Positions 18,325-27,785 of a DNA stretch of 61,767 nucleotides are shown here, one piece after another. Position numbers and translations under genes: made by a program. The number at the start of each line of letters is the position of its first letter. Position 1 is the first letter of the stretch. Origin of the DNA: Pseudomonas sp. NBRC 111124 (GTDB taxonomy: Bacteria > Pseudomonadota > Gammaproteobacteria > Pseudomonadales > Pseudomonadaceae); assembly GCF_001320245.1 (NCBI RefSeq), contig NZ_BCBA01000020.1, positions 1 through 61,767 of the forward strand, read 5' to 3'. The notes below the pieces were generated by a model, which searched no databases, was not told where the DNA came from, and worked only from the letters and a program-made list of their open reading frames with translations.

Positions 18325-20016
18325 TCAATCTTCGCGATAACGGCGCAGCTTCAGCTGCTTGCCGGCAACGCGGGTGTCCTTCAGCTTGGTCAGCAGCTTC
18401 TCGAGGCCATCTTCCGGCAGCTCGATCAGGCTGAAGCTGTCGCGTACCTGGATGCGGCCGATGGCGTCACGGGCCAGGCCACCTTCGTTGAGAATCGCGC
18501 CCAGCAGGTTCTTGGCGGCGATGCCGTCACGGGCACCCAGGGCGGTACGGCAACGCACGCGGCCTTCAGCCAGCGGCATTGGCGCACGACGCTCGCGGTC
18601 ACCACCACGGTCGCCACGATCACCGCGGTCGCTGCGCTCACCACGCTCGGTACGCTCGCCACGTGGGGCGAAGCTTGGTACCAGCGGCTGCTCGCGCTCT
18701 ACCGCGGCCAGGTCCAGCGCCTGGCCGTTGGTGGCCTTGCGCAGCAGGGCCGAAGCCAAGGCACGTGCGCTGCAGCCGAGGTCGGCGGTCAGGCGGTCGA
18801 ACAGCTCGCCATGGGTGGCTTCAGCTTCTGCAACCAGCGGCGCCAGGCTGTTGGTCAGCTTCTTGATGCGGGCGTCCAGGACAGCCTGGGCGTTCGGCAG
18901 ACGGGCTTCGGCAACCTTCTGCCCGGTCACGCGCTCGATCACCTGCAGCATGCGGCGCTCACGCGGGGTGACCAGCAACAGCGCACGGCCATCGCGACCG
19001 GCACGGCCGGTACGGCCGATACGGTGCACGTAGGATTCCGGGTCGTACGGCATGTCGACGTTGAACACGTGAGTGATGCGCGGTACGTCCAGACCACGGG
19101 CAGCGACGTCGGTGGCGACGACGATGTCCAGGCGGCCATCCTTCAGCGAGTCGATCACGCGCTCACGCTGGTTCTGGGCGATGTCACCGTTCAGCGCGGC
19201 AGCCTTGTAGCCCTTGGCTTCCAGCGCGGCGGCCAGGTCCAGGGTGGCTTGCTTGGTGCGCACGAAGGCGATCAGCGCGTCGAACTCTTCGACTTCCAGC
19301 AGACGCAACACAGCCGGGATCTTCTGGTCGGCGTGGACCATCAGGTGGGCCTGGTCGATTGCGGTGACGGTCTGGGTCTTGCTCTGGATCTTGACGTGCT
19401 TGGGCTCGCGCAGGTGGCGTTCGGCGATCGAGCGGATCGACGACGGCAGGGTTGCGGAGAACAGAACGGTCTGGCGGCTGGCCGGGATGGCATCGAAGAT
19501 CACTTCGAGGTCGTCCATGAAGCCCAGCTTGAGCATTTCGTCGGCTTCGTCCAGTACCAGGTACTGCACGGTCGACAGGACTTTCTCGTCACGACGCAGG
19601 TGGTCGCACAGGCGGCCCGGGGTAGCGACGACGATTTGCGCACCGTTGCGAATGGCACGCAGCTGTGGGCCCATTGGGGCACCACCGTAAACGGCCACTA
19701 CATTAACGCCTGGCATCTGCTTGGCGTAGGTTTCGAAAGCGGTGGCTACTTGCAGCGCCAACTCACGGGTTGGCGCCAGGATCAGGGCTTGCGGTTCGCG
19801 CTTGCTCACATCGATCTTGTTGAGGATCGGCAGTGCGAAGGCAGCGGTCTTGCCGGTGCCAGTCTGCGCCTGGCCGATCATGTCGTGACCGGCGAGGATG
19901 ATCGGGATCGATTGTTGCTGAATGGCGGACGGCTCTTCGTAGCCGGTAGCCAGAACGGCAGCAACAATGTTCGGATTAAGATCGAGAGCGGCGAAGCCGC
20001 CGGTTTCCTGGGTCAT
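18325..20016 (-). CDS. deaD: DEAD-box ATP-dependent RNA helicase (DeaD/CsdA type)
   Basis: The 563-aa protein has the Q-motif (GYEEPSAIQQQSIP), Walker A AQTGTGKT (about residue 50), PTREL, VLDEADEML, SAT, and HRIGRTGRAGR. Next come a linker rich in Arg/Gly/Asp and a C-terminal DbpA-like RNA-binding domain (about 490-560). It unwinds RNA in ribosome assembly and mRNA decay, chiefly in the cold. The start at 20016 (MTQETGG) is preferred because the Q-motif is then properly placed. The 5' leader may be long, since a -10-like TATAGT lies more than 200 nt upstream (20235-20240, no good -35). Confidence 0.93.
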   Translation of the reverse strand: MTQETGGFAALDLNPNIVAAVLATGYEEPSAIQQQSIPIILAGHDMIGQAQTGTGKTAAFALPILNKIDVSKREPQALILAPTRELALQVATAFETYAKQMPGVNVVAVYGGAPMGPQLRAIRNGAQIVVATPGRLCDHLRRDEKVLSTVQYLVLDEADEMLKLGFMDDLEVIFDAIPASRQTVLFSATLPSSIRSIAERHLREPKHVKIQSKTQTVTAIDQAHLMVHADQKIPAVLRLLEVEEFDALIAFVRTKQATLDLAAALEAKGYKAAALNGDIAQNQRERVIDSLKDGRLDIVVATDVAARGLDVPRITHVFNVDMPYDPESYVHRIGRTGRAGRDGRALLLVTPRERRMLQVIERVTGQKVAEARLPNAQAVLDARIKKLTNSLAPLVAEAEATHGELFDRLTADLGCSARALASALLRKATNGQALDLAAVEREQPLVPSFAPRGERTERGERSDRGDRGDRGGDRERRAPMPLAEGRVRCRTALGARDGIAAKNLLGAILNEGGLARDAIGRIQVRDSFSLIELPEDGLEKLLTKLKDTRVAGKQLKLRRYRED

Positions 20017-20448
20017 GGGTCTGCCTCTAAGTGCATCCGCAAAGACCCATGCTGCAAAGCTGCACATGCCTTGAAAGACCGGAACGGTCACCCAGGCAGC
20101 TTTGTCGGCGGGGATTTGCGAAAACGATTGAAAAAGAAAACTTTGGGAAGGTCCGCCTAGCGGACGTGCAGCCGAAGCTGGACTCGGAGGATTTGCACCA
20201 CCTGATTTTGAGGCCCGCTAAAAGACCGGCGCGTACTATACCCGAAATAACGGTGGGGAGTGAGGAAATTTTTCTGGCCCAACGGCCAGTGTCTGGCCAT
20301 CAACCTTGGCCTGCTGAATCGATTTCTTCTGAGGGTTCCGAGTTGCCCTTTTCGCGGGCTCGCCCGCTCCCACAGGTACCGCTCAGATCCTGAGGGCAGG
20401 GATATTCCTGTGGGGGCGGGCAAGCCCGCGAAAAGGGCGACGCGGTCT
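20017..20448. other. Intergenic region with the deaD leader and a REP pair
   Basis: 432 bases without a gene. They hold the probable 5' untranslated leader of deaD (AT-rich stretch near 20120-20145) and, at 20345-20438, a REP pair. No small ORF with a ribosome site stands out. Confidence 0.5.
20345..20438. repeat. REP inverted pair
   Basis: Units at 20345-20375 and 20407-20438 (gcccttttcgcgggc...), oppositely oriented, 10 nt downstream of the 20449 gene's stop. Confidence 0.88.
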
Positions 20449-21204
20449 TCAGGTGGCAGGGCGAATTTCGCCAATCAGCCCTTCCAGGCTATACCCCAAG
20501 CGCGGCGCCAGCGCCTCGGCCCGCGCCCGCAGGCCGTCGAGGTCCAGTTGCTGCTCCAGGTCCGCCGGCACTAACAGGATCACATTGCCCTCCTTCACCG
20601 GCAATTCCCAGTAATGCCGGTGGTACAACCCGCGCAGCAACGCCGCGCCCAGCGGCTTGCCGTCATCGTTGGCCCACTGGTTGATCACCAGCCAACCCCC
20701 TGGGTTGAGCTGCTTCTGGCAGTTCTCGAGGAAATTCCACGCCAGGTGCCCGACACCCGGCCCGTGGTCGGTATAAAGGTCGACGAACAGCAGGTCGGTC
20801 TGCTCGGCCGTGGGCAGCAACTCGAGGGCGTCGCCAATGCGCACGTACAGCCGTGGGTCATCGTCCAGCCCCATGTATTCCATGGCCAGGCGTGGCACGT
20901 CCGCGCGCAGTTCGATGGCCTCGATGTCTTCCAGCGGCAGGAACTTCATGCACGCCTGGGTCAGAGTACCGGCGCCCAGGCCAAGAAACAGCGCACTCTC
21001 CGGCTGCTCATGGCACAGCGCACCGACCAGCATGGCGCGGGTGTAGTCGTATTCCAGCCAGCTGGGGTCGGCGGTGAACACGCAGCTCTGCTCAATGGCA
21101 TCGCCAAACTCGAGGAAGCGGTAATCCTCCACCTCATACACGCTGATCACGCCAAAGGCATCCTCGACCCGGGCCAACAGCTTCTCTTCCCGCTCCGTCG
21201 CCAT
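20449..21204 (-). CDS. Spermidine-synthase-like methyltransferase-fold protein
   Basis: The 251-aa Rossmann-fold protein has the nucleotide-binding loop LFLGLGAGTLTQAC, an acidic residue after beta-2 (IEAIELRAD), and LLFVDLYTDHGPG in place of the aminopropyltransferase active-site segment. It belongs to the SpeE-like superfamily, but the N-terminal domain is short. Whether it transfers aminopropyl groups is doubtful. It is divergent from the DAHP synthase gene. Confidence 0.8.
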   Translation of the reverse strand: MATEREEKLLARVEDAFGVISVYEVEDYRFLEFGDAIEQSCVFTADPSWLEYDYTRAMLVGALCHEQPESALFLGLGAGTLTQACMKFLPLEDIEAIELRADVPRLAMEYMGLDDDPRLYVRIGDALELLPTAEQTDLLFVDLYTDHGPGVGHLAWNFLENCQKQLNPGGWLVINQWANDDGKPLGAALLRGLYHRHYWELPVKEGNVILLVPADLEQQLDLDGLRARAEALAPRLGYSLEGLIGEIRPAT

Positions 21205-21306
21205 CTAACTGCCACCCACCCGCGCAAAACGCGCATTGTCCGTCAACGCCCCGGATGCAACAAGCGTGGCGCCAACTGTTAACATGGCAGGCAGCCTAAA
21301 CAGACA

Positions 21307-22668
21307 ATGACCGAGCCTGTGATGAACCGACCGTGGAGCCCTGACAGCTGGCGTGCCCTGCCGATCCAGCAGCAACCGACCTACCCCGATGCCGCGCACC
21401 TGCTCAAGGTCGAGCAGACCCTGGCCAGCTACCCGCCACTGGTGTTCGCTGGCGAAGCGCGCGAGCTGCGCCGGCAGTTCGCCGAGGTGACCGAGGGCCG
21501 TGCCTTCCTGCTGCAGGGTGGTGACTGCGCCGAAAGCTTTGCCGAGTTCTCGGCAGCGAAGATCCGCGACACCTTCAAGGTGCTGCTGCAGATGGCCATT
21601 GTCATGACCTTTGCCGCCGGCTGCCCGGTGGTGAAGGTCGGGCGCATGGCCGGGCAATTCGCCAAGCCGCGCTCAGCAAACGACGAAACCATCGGCAACG
21701 TCACCCTGCCGGCCTACCGTGGCGACATCGTCAATGGCATCGGTTTTGACGAAAAAAGCCGCATGCCGGACCCGGAACGCCTGCTGCAGGCCTATCACCA
21801 GGCCACCGCCAGCCTCAACTTGCTGCGCGCCTTCGCCCAGGGCGGTTTCGCCGACCTGCACCAGGTGCACAAGTGGAACCTCGACTTCATTGCCAACTCG
21901 GCGCTGGCCGACAAGTACCACCAACTGGCCAACCGCATCGACGAAACCCTGGCCTTCATGCGCGCCTGCGGGCTGGACAGCGCACCGCAACTGCGCGAGA
22001 CCAGCTTCTTCACCGCCCATGAAGCGCTGCTACTCAATTACGAAGAAGCCTTCGTCCGCCAGGACAGCCTGACCGGCGACTACTACGACTGCTCGGCGCA
22101 CATGCTGTGGATCGGCGACCGCACCCGGCAGCTCGACGGCGCCCACGTCGAATTCCTGCGCGGGGTGCACAACCCGATCGGGGTCAAGGTCGGCCCAAGC
22201 ATGAACCCCGAACAGCTGATCCGCCTGATCGACACACTCAACCCAGCTAACGACCCCGGCCGCCTCAACCTGATCGTGCGCATGGGTGCCGGCAAGGTTG
22301 GCGCGCACCTGCCTGGGCTGATCCGCACCGTCGAGCGCGAGGGGCGCAAGGTGCTGTGGAGTTCCGACCCGATGCACGGCAACACCATCAAGGCCAGCAG
22401 CGGCTACAAAACCCGCGACTTCGCGCAGATCCTCGACGAGGTGAAGCAGTTCTTCCAGGTGCACCAGGCCGAGGGCAGCCATGCTGGCGGCATCCATATC
22501 GAGATGACCGGGCAGAACGTTACCGAGTGCATCGGTGGCGCCCGGCCGATCACCGAGGATGCCCTGTCCGACCGCTACCACACCCACTGTGACCCACGGA
22601 TGAACGCCGATCAGTCGCTGGAGCTGGCCTTCATGATCGCCGAAACCCTCAAGCAGGTGCGGCGCTGA
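21307..22668 (+). CDS. 3-deoxy-7-phosphoheptulonate synthase, class II
   Basis: The 453-aa protein is a class II (plant-like) DAHP synthase, first enzyme of the shikimate pathway, joining PEP and erythrose 4-phosphate. Visible features are [12 protein letters not shown] (metal-binding Cys), [20 protein letters not shown]-like GVKVGPSM, and [10 protein letters not shown]. Family allostery by Trp/Phe is known but not visible here. The start is either MTEPVMNRP (21307) or the ATG at 21322. Its 3' end overlaps the convergent ycaQ-like gene by 20 nt. Confidence 0.95.
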   Translation: MTEPVMNRPWSPDSWRALPIQQQPTYPDAAHLLKVEQTLASYPPLVFAGEARELRRQFAEVTEGRAFLLQGGDCAESFAEFSAAKIRDTFKVLLQMAIVMTFAAGCPVVKVGRMAGQFAKPRSANDETIGNVTLPAYRGDIVNGIGFDEKSRMPDPERLLQAYHQATASLNLLRAFAQGGFADLHQVHKWNLDFIANSALADKYHQLANRIDETLAFMRACGLDSAPQLRETSFFTAHEALLLNYEEAFVRQDSLTGDYYDCSAHMLWIGDRTRQLDGAHVEFLRGVHNPIGVKVGPSMNPEQLIRLIDTLNPANDPGRLNLIVRMGAGKVGAHLPGLIRTVEREGRKVLWSSDPMHGNTIKASSGYKTRDFAQILDEVKQFFQVHQAEGSHAGGIHIEMTGQNVTECIGGARPITEDALSDRYHTHCDPRMNADQSLELAFMIAETLKQVRR

Positions 22669-23869
22669 GTAAAGCCTGACGCAACTGGCTGCCCTCTGCC
22701 CGAGGGCAGTTCAGTTGCACGCGCGCCAGGCCCAACCACTTGGCCAGGCGCAGCAGATTACCCGCCAGGGCCTTATAGCCCTCCTCGTCCAACGCTATCG
22801 ATTCTGCGTGCACGGCATGCACCGCCAGTTGCCCAGCGGCGCGCTCGGCGCGCAGGTCCAGGCGCGCGGCGATACGCTCTTGGTAAAGGAAAGGCAGTAC
22901 GTAGTAGCCGTAGACTCGCTTGTGCAGCGGGGTGTAGATCTCCAGTCGGTAGTGGAAGTCGAACAGCCGTTCGGTGCGGTTGCGCTCCCAGACCAGTGAA
23001 TCGAACGGCGACAGCAGCGCGCTGGCCTCGATGCGCCGAGGGATGCGCGGTGTGCCGGCACAGAAGGCGAGCTGCTTCCAGCCCTGCACCTCGACCGGCT
23101 GCAACCGGCCATCGGCAACCAGCTCATCGAGCGCCGCCTTGCCCTGGCCAGGTTCAAGGCGGAAGTAGTCACGCAGGTCGCGCTCGGTAGCCACGCCCAA
23201 GGCCGTGGCGGCGCGCAGCATCAGGCTTTGATGGGCTTCGGCTTCGCCCGGCGGCGCTTGATCGAGGATCGCCTTGGGCAGCACCTTTTCCGGTACGTCG
23301 TAGAGCCGTTCGAAACCGCGGCGCCCCGCCACCGTCACTTCACCGGCAGCGAACAGCCATTCCAGTGCGTGCTTTTCTTCGCTCCAGTCCCACCACGGGC
23401 CGGCCCGCTCCTGACGGGTGGACAGGCTGCCTGCGCCGAGGGCGCCGTGTTCGCGGACGGCGGCCAGCACACGGGCGATCACGTCCTGGCGCTCGCGGCC
23501 AAACTGGGCAAGCTGGCGGTAGATGCCGCGGCCATCGGCGGCATGGGCCATGCGCCAGCGCAGCAATGGGTAGAGGTTCAGGGGTAATAGTGAGGCTTCA
23601 TGGCCCCAGTACTCGAACAGCTGGCGCTGGCGCCCCCCGCCCCAGGCGAGTTGGTCGAGCATCGCCGGCGGATAGTCACCGAGGCGGGAGAACAGCGGTA
23701 GGTAATGGGAGCGGACCACGGCGTTGACCGAGTCGATCTGCACCACGCCCAGGCGGTGCAGCATGCGCTTGAGTGCGGTCAGGGTCGGTGGGGAGTCAGG
23801 CTGTTTGCCGAATCCTTGGGCAGACAGGGCCAGACGGCGGGCCTGGTTGATGGATAGCTTGAGGGGCAA
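22649..23869 (-). CDS. YcaQ/AlkX-family winged-helix DNA glycosylase
   Basis: The 406-aa protein belongs to the HTH_42 family. In E. coli the relative YcaQ unhooks interstrand crosslinks using a QxD motif; here Q44-I-D46 in [19 protein letters not shown] and the [10 protein letters not shown] segment are also family blocks. The start is TTG at 23869, with AAGGAG 7 nt upstream; the longer frame has no ribosome site and runs into the REP. Role inferred: repair of bulky or crosslinked N-alkyl purines. Confidence 0.88.
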   Translation of the reverse strand: MPLKLSINQARRLALSAQGFGKQPDSPPTLTALKRMLHRLGVVQIDSVNAVVRSHYLPLFSRLGDYPPAMLDQLAWGGGRQRQLFEYWGHEASLLPLNLYPLLRWRMAHAADGRGIYRQLAQFGRERQDVIARVLAAVREHGALGAGSLSTRQERAGPWWDWSEEKHALEWLFAAGEVTVAGRRGFERLYDVPEKVLPKAILDQAPPGEAEAHQSLMLRAATALGVATERDLRDYFRLEPGQGKAALDELVADGRLQPVEVQGWKQLAFCAGTPRIPRRIEASALLSPFDSLVWERNRTERLFDFHYRLEIYTPLHKRVYGYYVLPFLYQERIAARLDLRAERAAGQLAVHAVHAESIALDEEGYKALAGNLLRLAKWLGLARVQLNCPRAEGSQLRQALLSAAPA

Positions 23870-23894
23870 ACCTGATCTCCTTGTGCGGGCAGTA

Positions 23895-23976
23895 CCGGCC
23901 CTTTCGCGGGGCAAGCCCGCTCCTACAGGGATATGCGTAGCCTTTGTAGGAGCGGGCTTGCCCCGCGAAAGGGCCC
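23895..23976. repeat. REP inverted pair
   Basis: Units 23895-23928 and 23945-23976 (ttcgcggggcaagcccgctcctac class) separated by about 16 nt, just upstream of the ycaQ-like start and downstream of the DUF1127 gene. Confidence 0.9.
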
Positions 23977-23989
23977 TTACAGGTTTAGC

Positions 23990-24208
23990 CTATTTACGCA
24001 GCGGATCATCCCAGAAATGCCGCTCGGCCTCTTGCTGGATATCCGCCCGGCTCAAGCCCAGGTCATGCAGGGTCGCATCACTCAGGCTGGCCAGTTCCTG
24101 GCGCTGGCGGTACAGCTGCAGCCACCGGGCCGGGCGGTCCAGGGCTACATGCCACAGGTGGTTCAGGGAAAAGGCAGGTTGCTGGATGCTGCTGACATGA
24201 CCTTTCAT
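23990..24208 (-). CDS. Small DUF1127 (YjiS-like) protein
   Basis: The 72-aa protein ends in the DUF1127 motif RQELASLSDATLHDLGLSRADI. Such Arg-rich small proteins have been linked to RNA binding and phosphate/stress physiology in other bacteria; the role here is unknown. It is divergent from the LysR gene at 24305, which might control it. Confidence 0.85.
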   Translation of the reverse strand: MKGHVSSIQQPAFSLNHLWHVALDRPARWLQLYRQRQELASLSDATLHDLGLSRADIQQEAERHFWDDPLRK

Positions 24209-24304
24209 CGTGAAGCCCTCCGTGTTGATGGCTCCAGTCTCTGCCCAGGCTTAAGATCAATCCAACGAATGTTTCTGATGCCATGCATCTCGGAGATTGA
24301 TGCA

Positions 24305-25156
24305 ATGTCCCAGTACCAGAGCCTCGATGCCGACGTGCTGCGCACCTTCGTCGCCATCGCCGAACAAGGCGGTTTCACCCGTGCCGGCGAAGTGGTCAAC
24401 CGTACCCAGTCGGCGGTGAGCATGCAGATGAAACGCCTGGAGGAAGACATCCTGCAGCGCCAGCTGTTCGAGCGCGATGGCCGCCAGGTCCGGCTTACCG
24501 CCGAAGGCCAAGTGTTGCTTGGCTATGCACGGCGCATCCTCAAGCTGCATGGCGAAGTGTTCAACACCCTGCGCATGCCGCACATGGTCGGCATGGTGCG
24601 CATCGGCACGCCAGATGACTACGCCATGCGCTTTCTGCCGACCATTCTCTCCAGCTTCGCCCAAGCCTATCCGCTGGTGCAGGTGGAGGTGCATTGCGAC
24701 TCGTCAAAGCAGCTGATGCTGCGCCAGGACCTGGACCTGACCATCGTTACCCGCGAGCCGGGCAACGAGGTTGGCCAGCTGCTGCGCCAGGAGCGCCTGG
24801 TCTGGGCCGCCGCCGAAGGTTTTTGCCCGCAGGAGCAACGGCCAATGCCGCTGGCGCTATTCAACACCGACTGCTTCTGCCGGGCCTGGACCTGCAATGC
24901 CCTGGAGGCCCAGGGCATCGACTACCGCATCGCCTACACCAGTCCCAGCCTGGCGGCGATATTTGCCATCGTCACTGCGGGGCTGGCGGTGACGGCGCAA
25001 TTGCAGAGCTTGATAGCTGGCAACATCCGCATTCTCGGCGAGAACGAAGGCTTGCCGCAGTTGCCGGTGGCCAACGTAATGTTGCTGCGCAACAGCCAGA
25101 GCCAGTCGCCGATCACCGACTGCATGGCCGATTACATCGTCGAGGGGTTCCTGTGA
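24305..25156 (+). CDS. LysR-family transcriptional regulator
   Basis: 283 aa. The N-terminal winged helix-turn-helix (residues about 8-65: LRTFVAIAEQGGFTRAGEVV, SAVSMQMKRLEE) precedes a substrate-binding domain. Effector unknown. The ATG at 24305 gives MSQYQSLD; the longer upstream frame crosses the DUF1127 gene's promoter. It ends 3 nt from the convergent permease gene. Confidence 0.93.
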   Translation: MSQYQSLDADVLRTFVAIAEQGGFTRAGEVVNRTQSAVSMQMKRLEEDILQRQLFERDGRQVRLTAEGQVLLGYARRILKLHGEVFNTLRMPHMVGMVRIGTPDDYAMRFLPTILSSFAQAYPLVQVEVHCDSSKQLMLRQDLDLTIVTREPGNEVGQLLRQERLVWAAAEGFCPQEQRPMPLALFNTDCFCRAWTCNALEAQGIDYRIAYTSPSLAAIFAIVTAGLAVTAQLQSLIAGNIRILGENEGLPQLPVANVMLLRNSQSQSPITDCMADYIVEGFL

Positions 25157-25159
25157 CGC

Positions 25160-25909
25160 TTACAACTCGAAGCCCAGCATCACCGCACATACCACCAGGA
25201 ACACACAGAACATCGCCCGCAGTACTTTTTCAGGCAGGGCATGGGCCAGTTTCACCCCCCAGCTGATGCTCAGCAGCCCACCGACCGCCAACGCAATGCC
25301 CATACTCCAGTCAACGCTGTGGTGCACCCCATAGGTCACCAACGTCACCAAGGTACTCGGCGCCGCCAGCGCCAGCGACAGCCCCTGCGCCACCACCTGG
25401 GTGGTGCCGAACACACTGCTCAGGATCGGCGTGGCCACCACCGCCCCGCCCACACCGAACAGGCCGCCCATGGTCCCGGCAAAGCTGCCCAGCACACCCA
25501 GCCACGGCCAGGCATAGCGCATCTGGGCGCTGGGCGGGGAAACCTTGAGGAACATCCGCACCACGTTCCACACCGCCAGCGCCACCAGGAAGCCGACAAA
25601 GCCCAGGCGCATGGCGTGGGCATCGATCCCCACCGCCCAGATCGACCCCAGCCAGGCGAACAGGAAACTGCACAGTGACAGTGGCAAGGCGTGGCGCAGC
25701 TCGATGCGGTTGCGCTGGTGATAGCGCCACAGTGCCAGCAACACGTTCGGCACCACCATCACCAGCGCCGTGCCTTGGGCCAGTTGCTGATCGAGGCCGA
25801 ACAGCACCCCCAGCGCCGGGATGGCGATCAGCCCGCCGCCGATGCCGAACAACCCGCCCATGGTACCCAGGGCGGCGCCCAGCACGCTAAACAACAACCA
25901 CTCGATCAT
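25160..25909 (-). CDS. TauE/SafE (TSUP) sulfite exporter-family permease
   Basis: A 249-aa inner-membrane protein with about eight TM helices and two inverted-repeat signatures (GTMGGLFGIGGGLIAIP and GTMGGLFGVGGAVVATP). TSUP proteins carry sulfite, organosulfonates or other anions; the cargo is not readable. I chose the ATG at 25909 (MIEWLLF); the longer frame adds a non-membrane stretch without a ribosome site. Confidence 0.9.
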   Translation of the reverse strand: MIEWLLFSVLGAALGTMGGLFGIGGGLIAIPALGVLFGLDQQLAQGTALVMVVPNVLLALWRYHQRNRIELRHALPLSLCSFLFAWLGSIWAVGIDAHAMRLGFVGFLVALAVWNVVRMFLKVSPPSAQMRYAWPWLGVLGSFAGTMGGLFGVGGAVVATPILSSVFGTTQVVAQGLSLALAAPSTLVTLVTYGVHHSVDWSMGIALAVGGLLSISWGVKLAHALPEKVLRAMFCVFLVVCAVMLGFEL

Positions 25910-26085
25910 CAGGGTTTCACTCGCCTGCGTTTTGAAAGCGAGCATGCTAACGATTGTGCGCTGCCAGGGAAACGCGAAATGCATGCACGGCACCTTGAAC
26001 TCCAACCGAACTCTCGCAGCCGTTTGCTGCTCGAATTTCTCATCAGCGTGCTAGATTCCTCCATTGATGACATTCAAGGACCTGC

Positions 26086-26541
26086 ATGAACGCCAACACC
26101 CAAGCTTCCTGTGACGAGCTGCTGCTGGACAACCAGGTCTGCTTCGCCCTGCACTCCACCTCGTTGCTGATGACCAAGGTCTACAAACCCCTGCTGCAAG
26201 CGCTGGGCCTGACCTACCCGCAGTACCTGGCCATGCTCGTGCTGTGGGAGCAGGACGGCCTCACGGTAGGCGAAATCAGCCAGCACCTGCTAACCGACCC
26301 TGGCTCCCTCACACCACTGCTCAAGCGCCTGGAAAGCGAAGGCCTGCTGCAGCGCAACCGCAGCCGCGAAGATGAGCGGGTGGTGCTGGTGCAACTGACG
26401 GACAAAGGCCGCGCCTTGCAGCAGCAGGCCCGAGAGGTGCCGCATTGCATCCTCAAGGCCAGCGGCCGCAGCCTCGAACGCCTGCAGCAGTTGCAGGCCG
26501 ACCTGCTCGAGCTGCGCGACAGCCTGCAAAAAAACCTCTGA
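26086..26541 (+). CDS. ohrR: Organic hydroperoxide-sensing MarR-family repressor
   Basis: The 151-aa MarR-type protein senses peroxide through Cys19 in DNQVCFALHS; a second Cys121 in REVPHCILKASG marks it as a two-Cys OhrR. The DNA-binding wing has EDERVVLVQLTDKG. It is upstream of ohr in the same direction, with the operator between them, so it is expected to repress ohr and perhaps itself. Confidence 0.93.
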   Translation: MNANTQASCDELLLDNQVCFALHSTSLLMTKVYKPLLQALGLTYPQYLAMLVLWEQDGLTVGEISQHLLTDPGSLTPLLKRLESEGLLQRNRSREDERVVLVQLTDKGRALQQQAREVPHCILKASGRSLERLQQLQADLLELRDSLQKNL

Positions 26542-26588
26542 CGGCTACGCTGTGTGATGCCCGTTCGGATGAACGGTGAAGATTTATC

Positions 26589-26617
26589 TTGCGCGCTAAC
26601 TAATTGCGCGCTAATTT
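26589..26617 (+). promoter_or_regulatory. ohr promoter with overlapping OhrR-type direct repeats
   Basis: Two direct copies of TTGCGCGCTAA (26589-26599, 26604-26614), 15 bp apart. They coincide with -35 TTGCGC (26589-26594), a 17-nt spacer and -10 TAATTT (26612-26617), so a bound repressor would block the core promoter. Confidence 0.7.
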
Positions 26618-26682
26618 AAATCCCGTCTTCACATGACGCCACCTGATCACCAGGGGCGCACAGCACATTAACGAGGCTCAAG

Positions 26683-27111
26683 ATGCAAAAGGTCACTCCG
26701 CTGTACATCGCAGAAGCCACCTCCACCGGCGGTCGCGACGGCACATCCCGCTCCAGCGACGGCAAGCTGGAAGTCAAGCTGAGCACCCCCAAGGAACTCG
26801 GCGGCGCCGGCGGTGACGGTACCAACCCAGAGCAGATGTTCGCGGCCGGCTACTCGGCCTGCTTCATCGGTGCGCTGAAATTCGTCGCCGGCCAGGAAAA
26901 GAAAGCCCTGCCAGCCGATGCCTCGATCACCGCCAAGGTCGGCATCGGCCAGATCCCGGGTGGTTTCGGCCTGGATATCGACCTGAACATAAACTTGCCA
27001 GGACTGGCCCAGGCCGACGCCGAAGCGCTGGTGGAAAAGGCCCACAAGGTCTGCCCGTATTCCAACGCCACCCGCGGCAATGTGGATGTGCGCCTGCACG
27101 TGACCGTTTAA
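26683..27111 (+). CDS. ohr: Organic hydroperoxide resistance peroxidase
   Basis: The 142-aa protein is of the OsmC/Ohr fold with catalytic Cys60 (GYSACFIGAL) and resolving Cys124 (KVCPYSNATRGN), plus Arg18 in TGGRDG. It reduces organic and fatty-acid hydroperoxides using lipoylated proteins. Regulated by OhrR immediately upstream. Confidence 0.96.
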   Translation: MQKVTPLYIAEATSTGGRDGTSRSSDGKLEVKLSTPKELGGAGGDGTNPEQMFAAGYSACFIGALKFVAGQEKKALPADASITAKVGIGQIPGGFGLDIDLNINLPGLAQADAEALVEKAHKVCPYSNATRGNVDVRLHVTV

Positions 27112-27123
27112 ATCATAGGCAGA

Positions 27124-27151
27124 AAAAAACCCGGCCGAGGCCGGGTTTTTT
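27124..27151. terminator. Bidirectional terminator between ohr and efp
   Basis: Arms AAAAAACCCGGC/GCCGGGTTTTTT with a 4-nt loop and T-runs on both strands. Confidence 0.94.
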
Positions 27152-27167
27152 GCGTTCGCAAGAAGGA

Positions 27168-27737
27168 TTACTTCTTGGAGCGGCCTTTGAAGCTGTTGTC
27201 GCGAGTGTCGATGTCGATCCACTCGTCGATCTGGATGAAGTCGGCAACCTGGATCTCGGTACCGTTCTTCAGTTTGGCAGGCTTCATGACCTTGCCCGAG
27301 GTGTCGCCGCGAGCAGCGTTCTCGGTGTAGACAACCTGACGGCTGATGGTGGTCGGCAGTTCAACCGATACCAGACGGCCTTCGAAGAACACGGCTTCGC
27401 AGACGTCTTCCATGCCTTCTTCGATGTACGGCAGAACGGCGTCGATGTCTTCGGCGTTCAGTTCGTACATGGTGTAGTCGGTGGTGTCCATGAAGGTGTA
27501 CGAGTCACCGCTGATGAACGACAGGGTCGCTTCTTTGCGATCCAGGATCACGTCATCCAGCTTGTCGTCTGCACCGTAGACGGTTTCAGTCTTGTAGCCG
27601 GTCAGCAGGTTTTTCAGCTTGGTTTTCATGATCGCGCTGTTGCGACCCGACTTGGTGAACTCGGCTTTCTGAACCAGCCACGGGTCGTTGTCGATCCGCA
27701 GTACGGTACCGGGTTTCAGTTCTTTACCAGTTTTCAT
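27168..27737 (-). CDS. efp: Translation elongation factor P
   Basis: At 189 aa with the three-domain EF-P layout. The modification loop FTKSGRNSA carries Arg32, the residue rhamnosylated by EarP in Pseudomonas (instead of beta-lysylated Lys). EF-P rescues ribosomes stalled at polyproline. Its partner gene earP is immediately upstream on the same strand (48-nt gap). Confidence 0.97.
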   Translation of the reverse strand: MKTGKELKPGTVLRIDNDPWLVQKAEFTKSGRNSAIMKTKLKNLLTGYKTETVYGADDKLDDVILDRKEATLSFISGDSYTFMDTTDYTMYELNAEDIDAVLPYIEEGMEDVCEAVFFEGRLVSVELPTTISRQVVYTENAARGDTSGKVMKPAKLKNGTEIQVADFIQIDEWIDIDTRDNSFKGRSKK

Positions 27738-27785
27738 TACGAAGTATCCGAATCTGGATGGATTTATAAAAATCGAGGCCGCATA

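Noticed and set aside
18811..20160. 449-aa plus-strand ORF opposite deaD
   Set aside because: Shadow of deaD; low-complexity Gly/Val/Gln composition.
20235..20240. deaD promoter
   Set aside because: The minus-strand TATAGT has no acceptable -35 at 16-18 nt, so it is mentioned only as a weak possibility.
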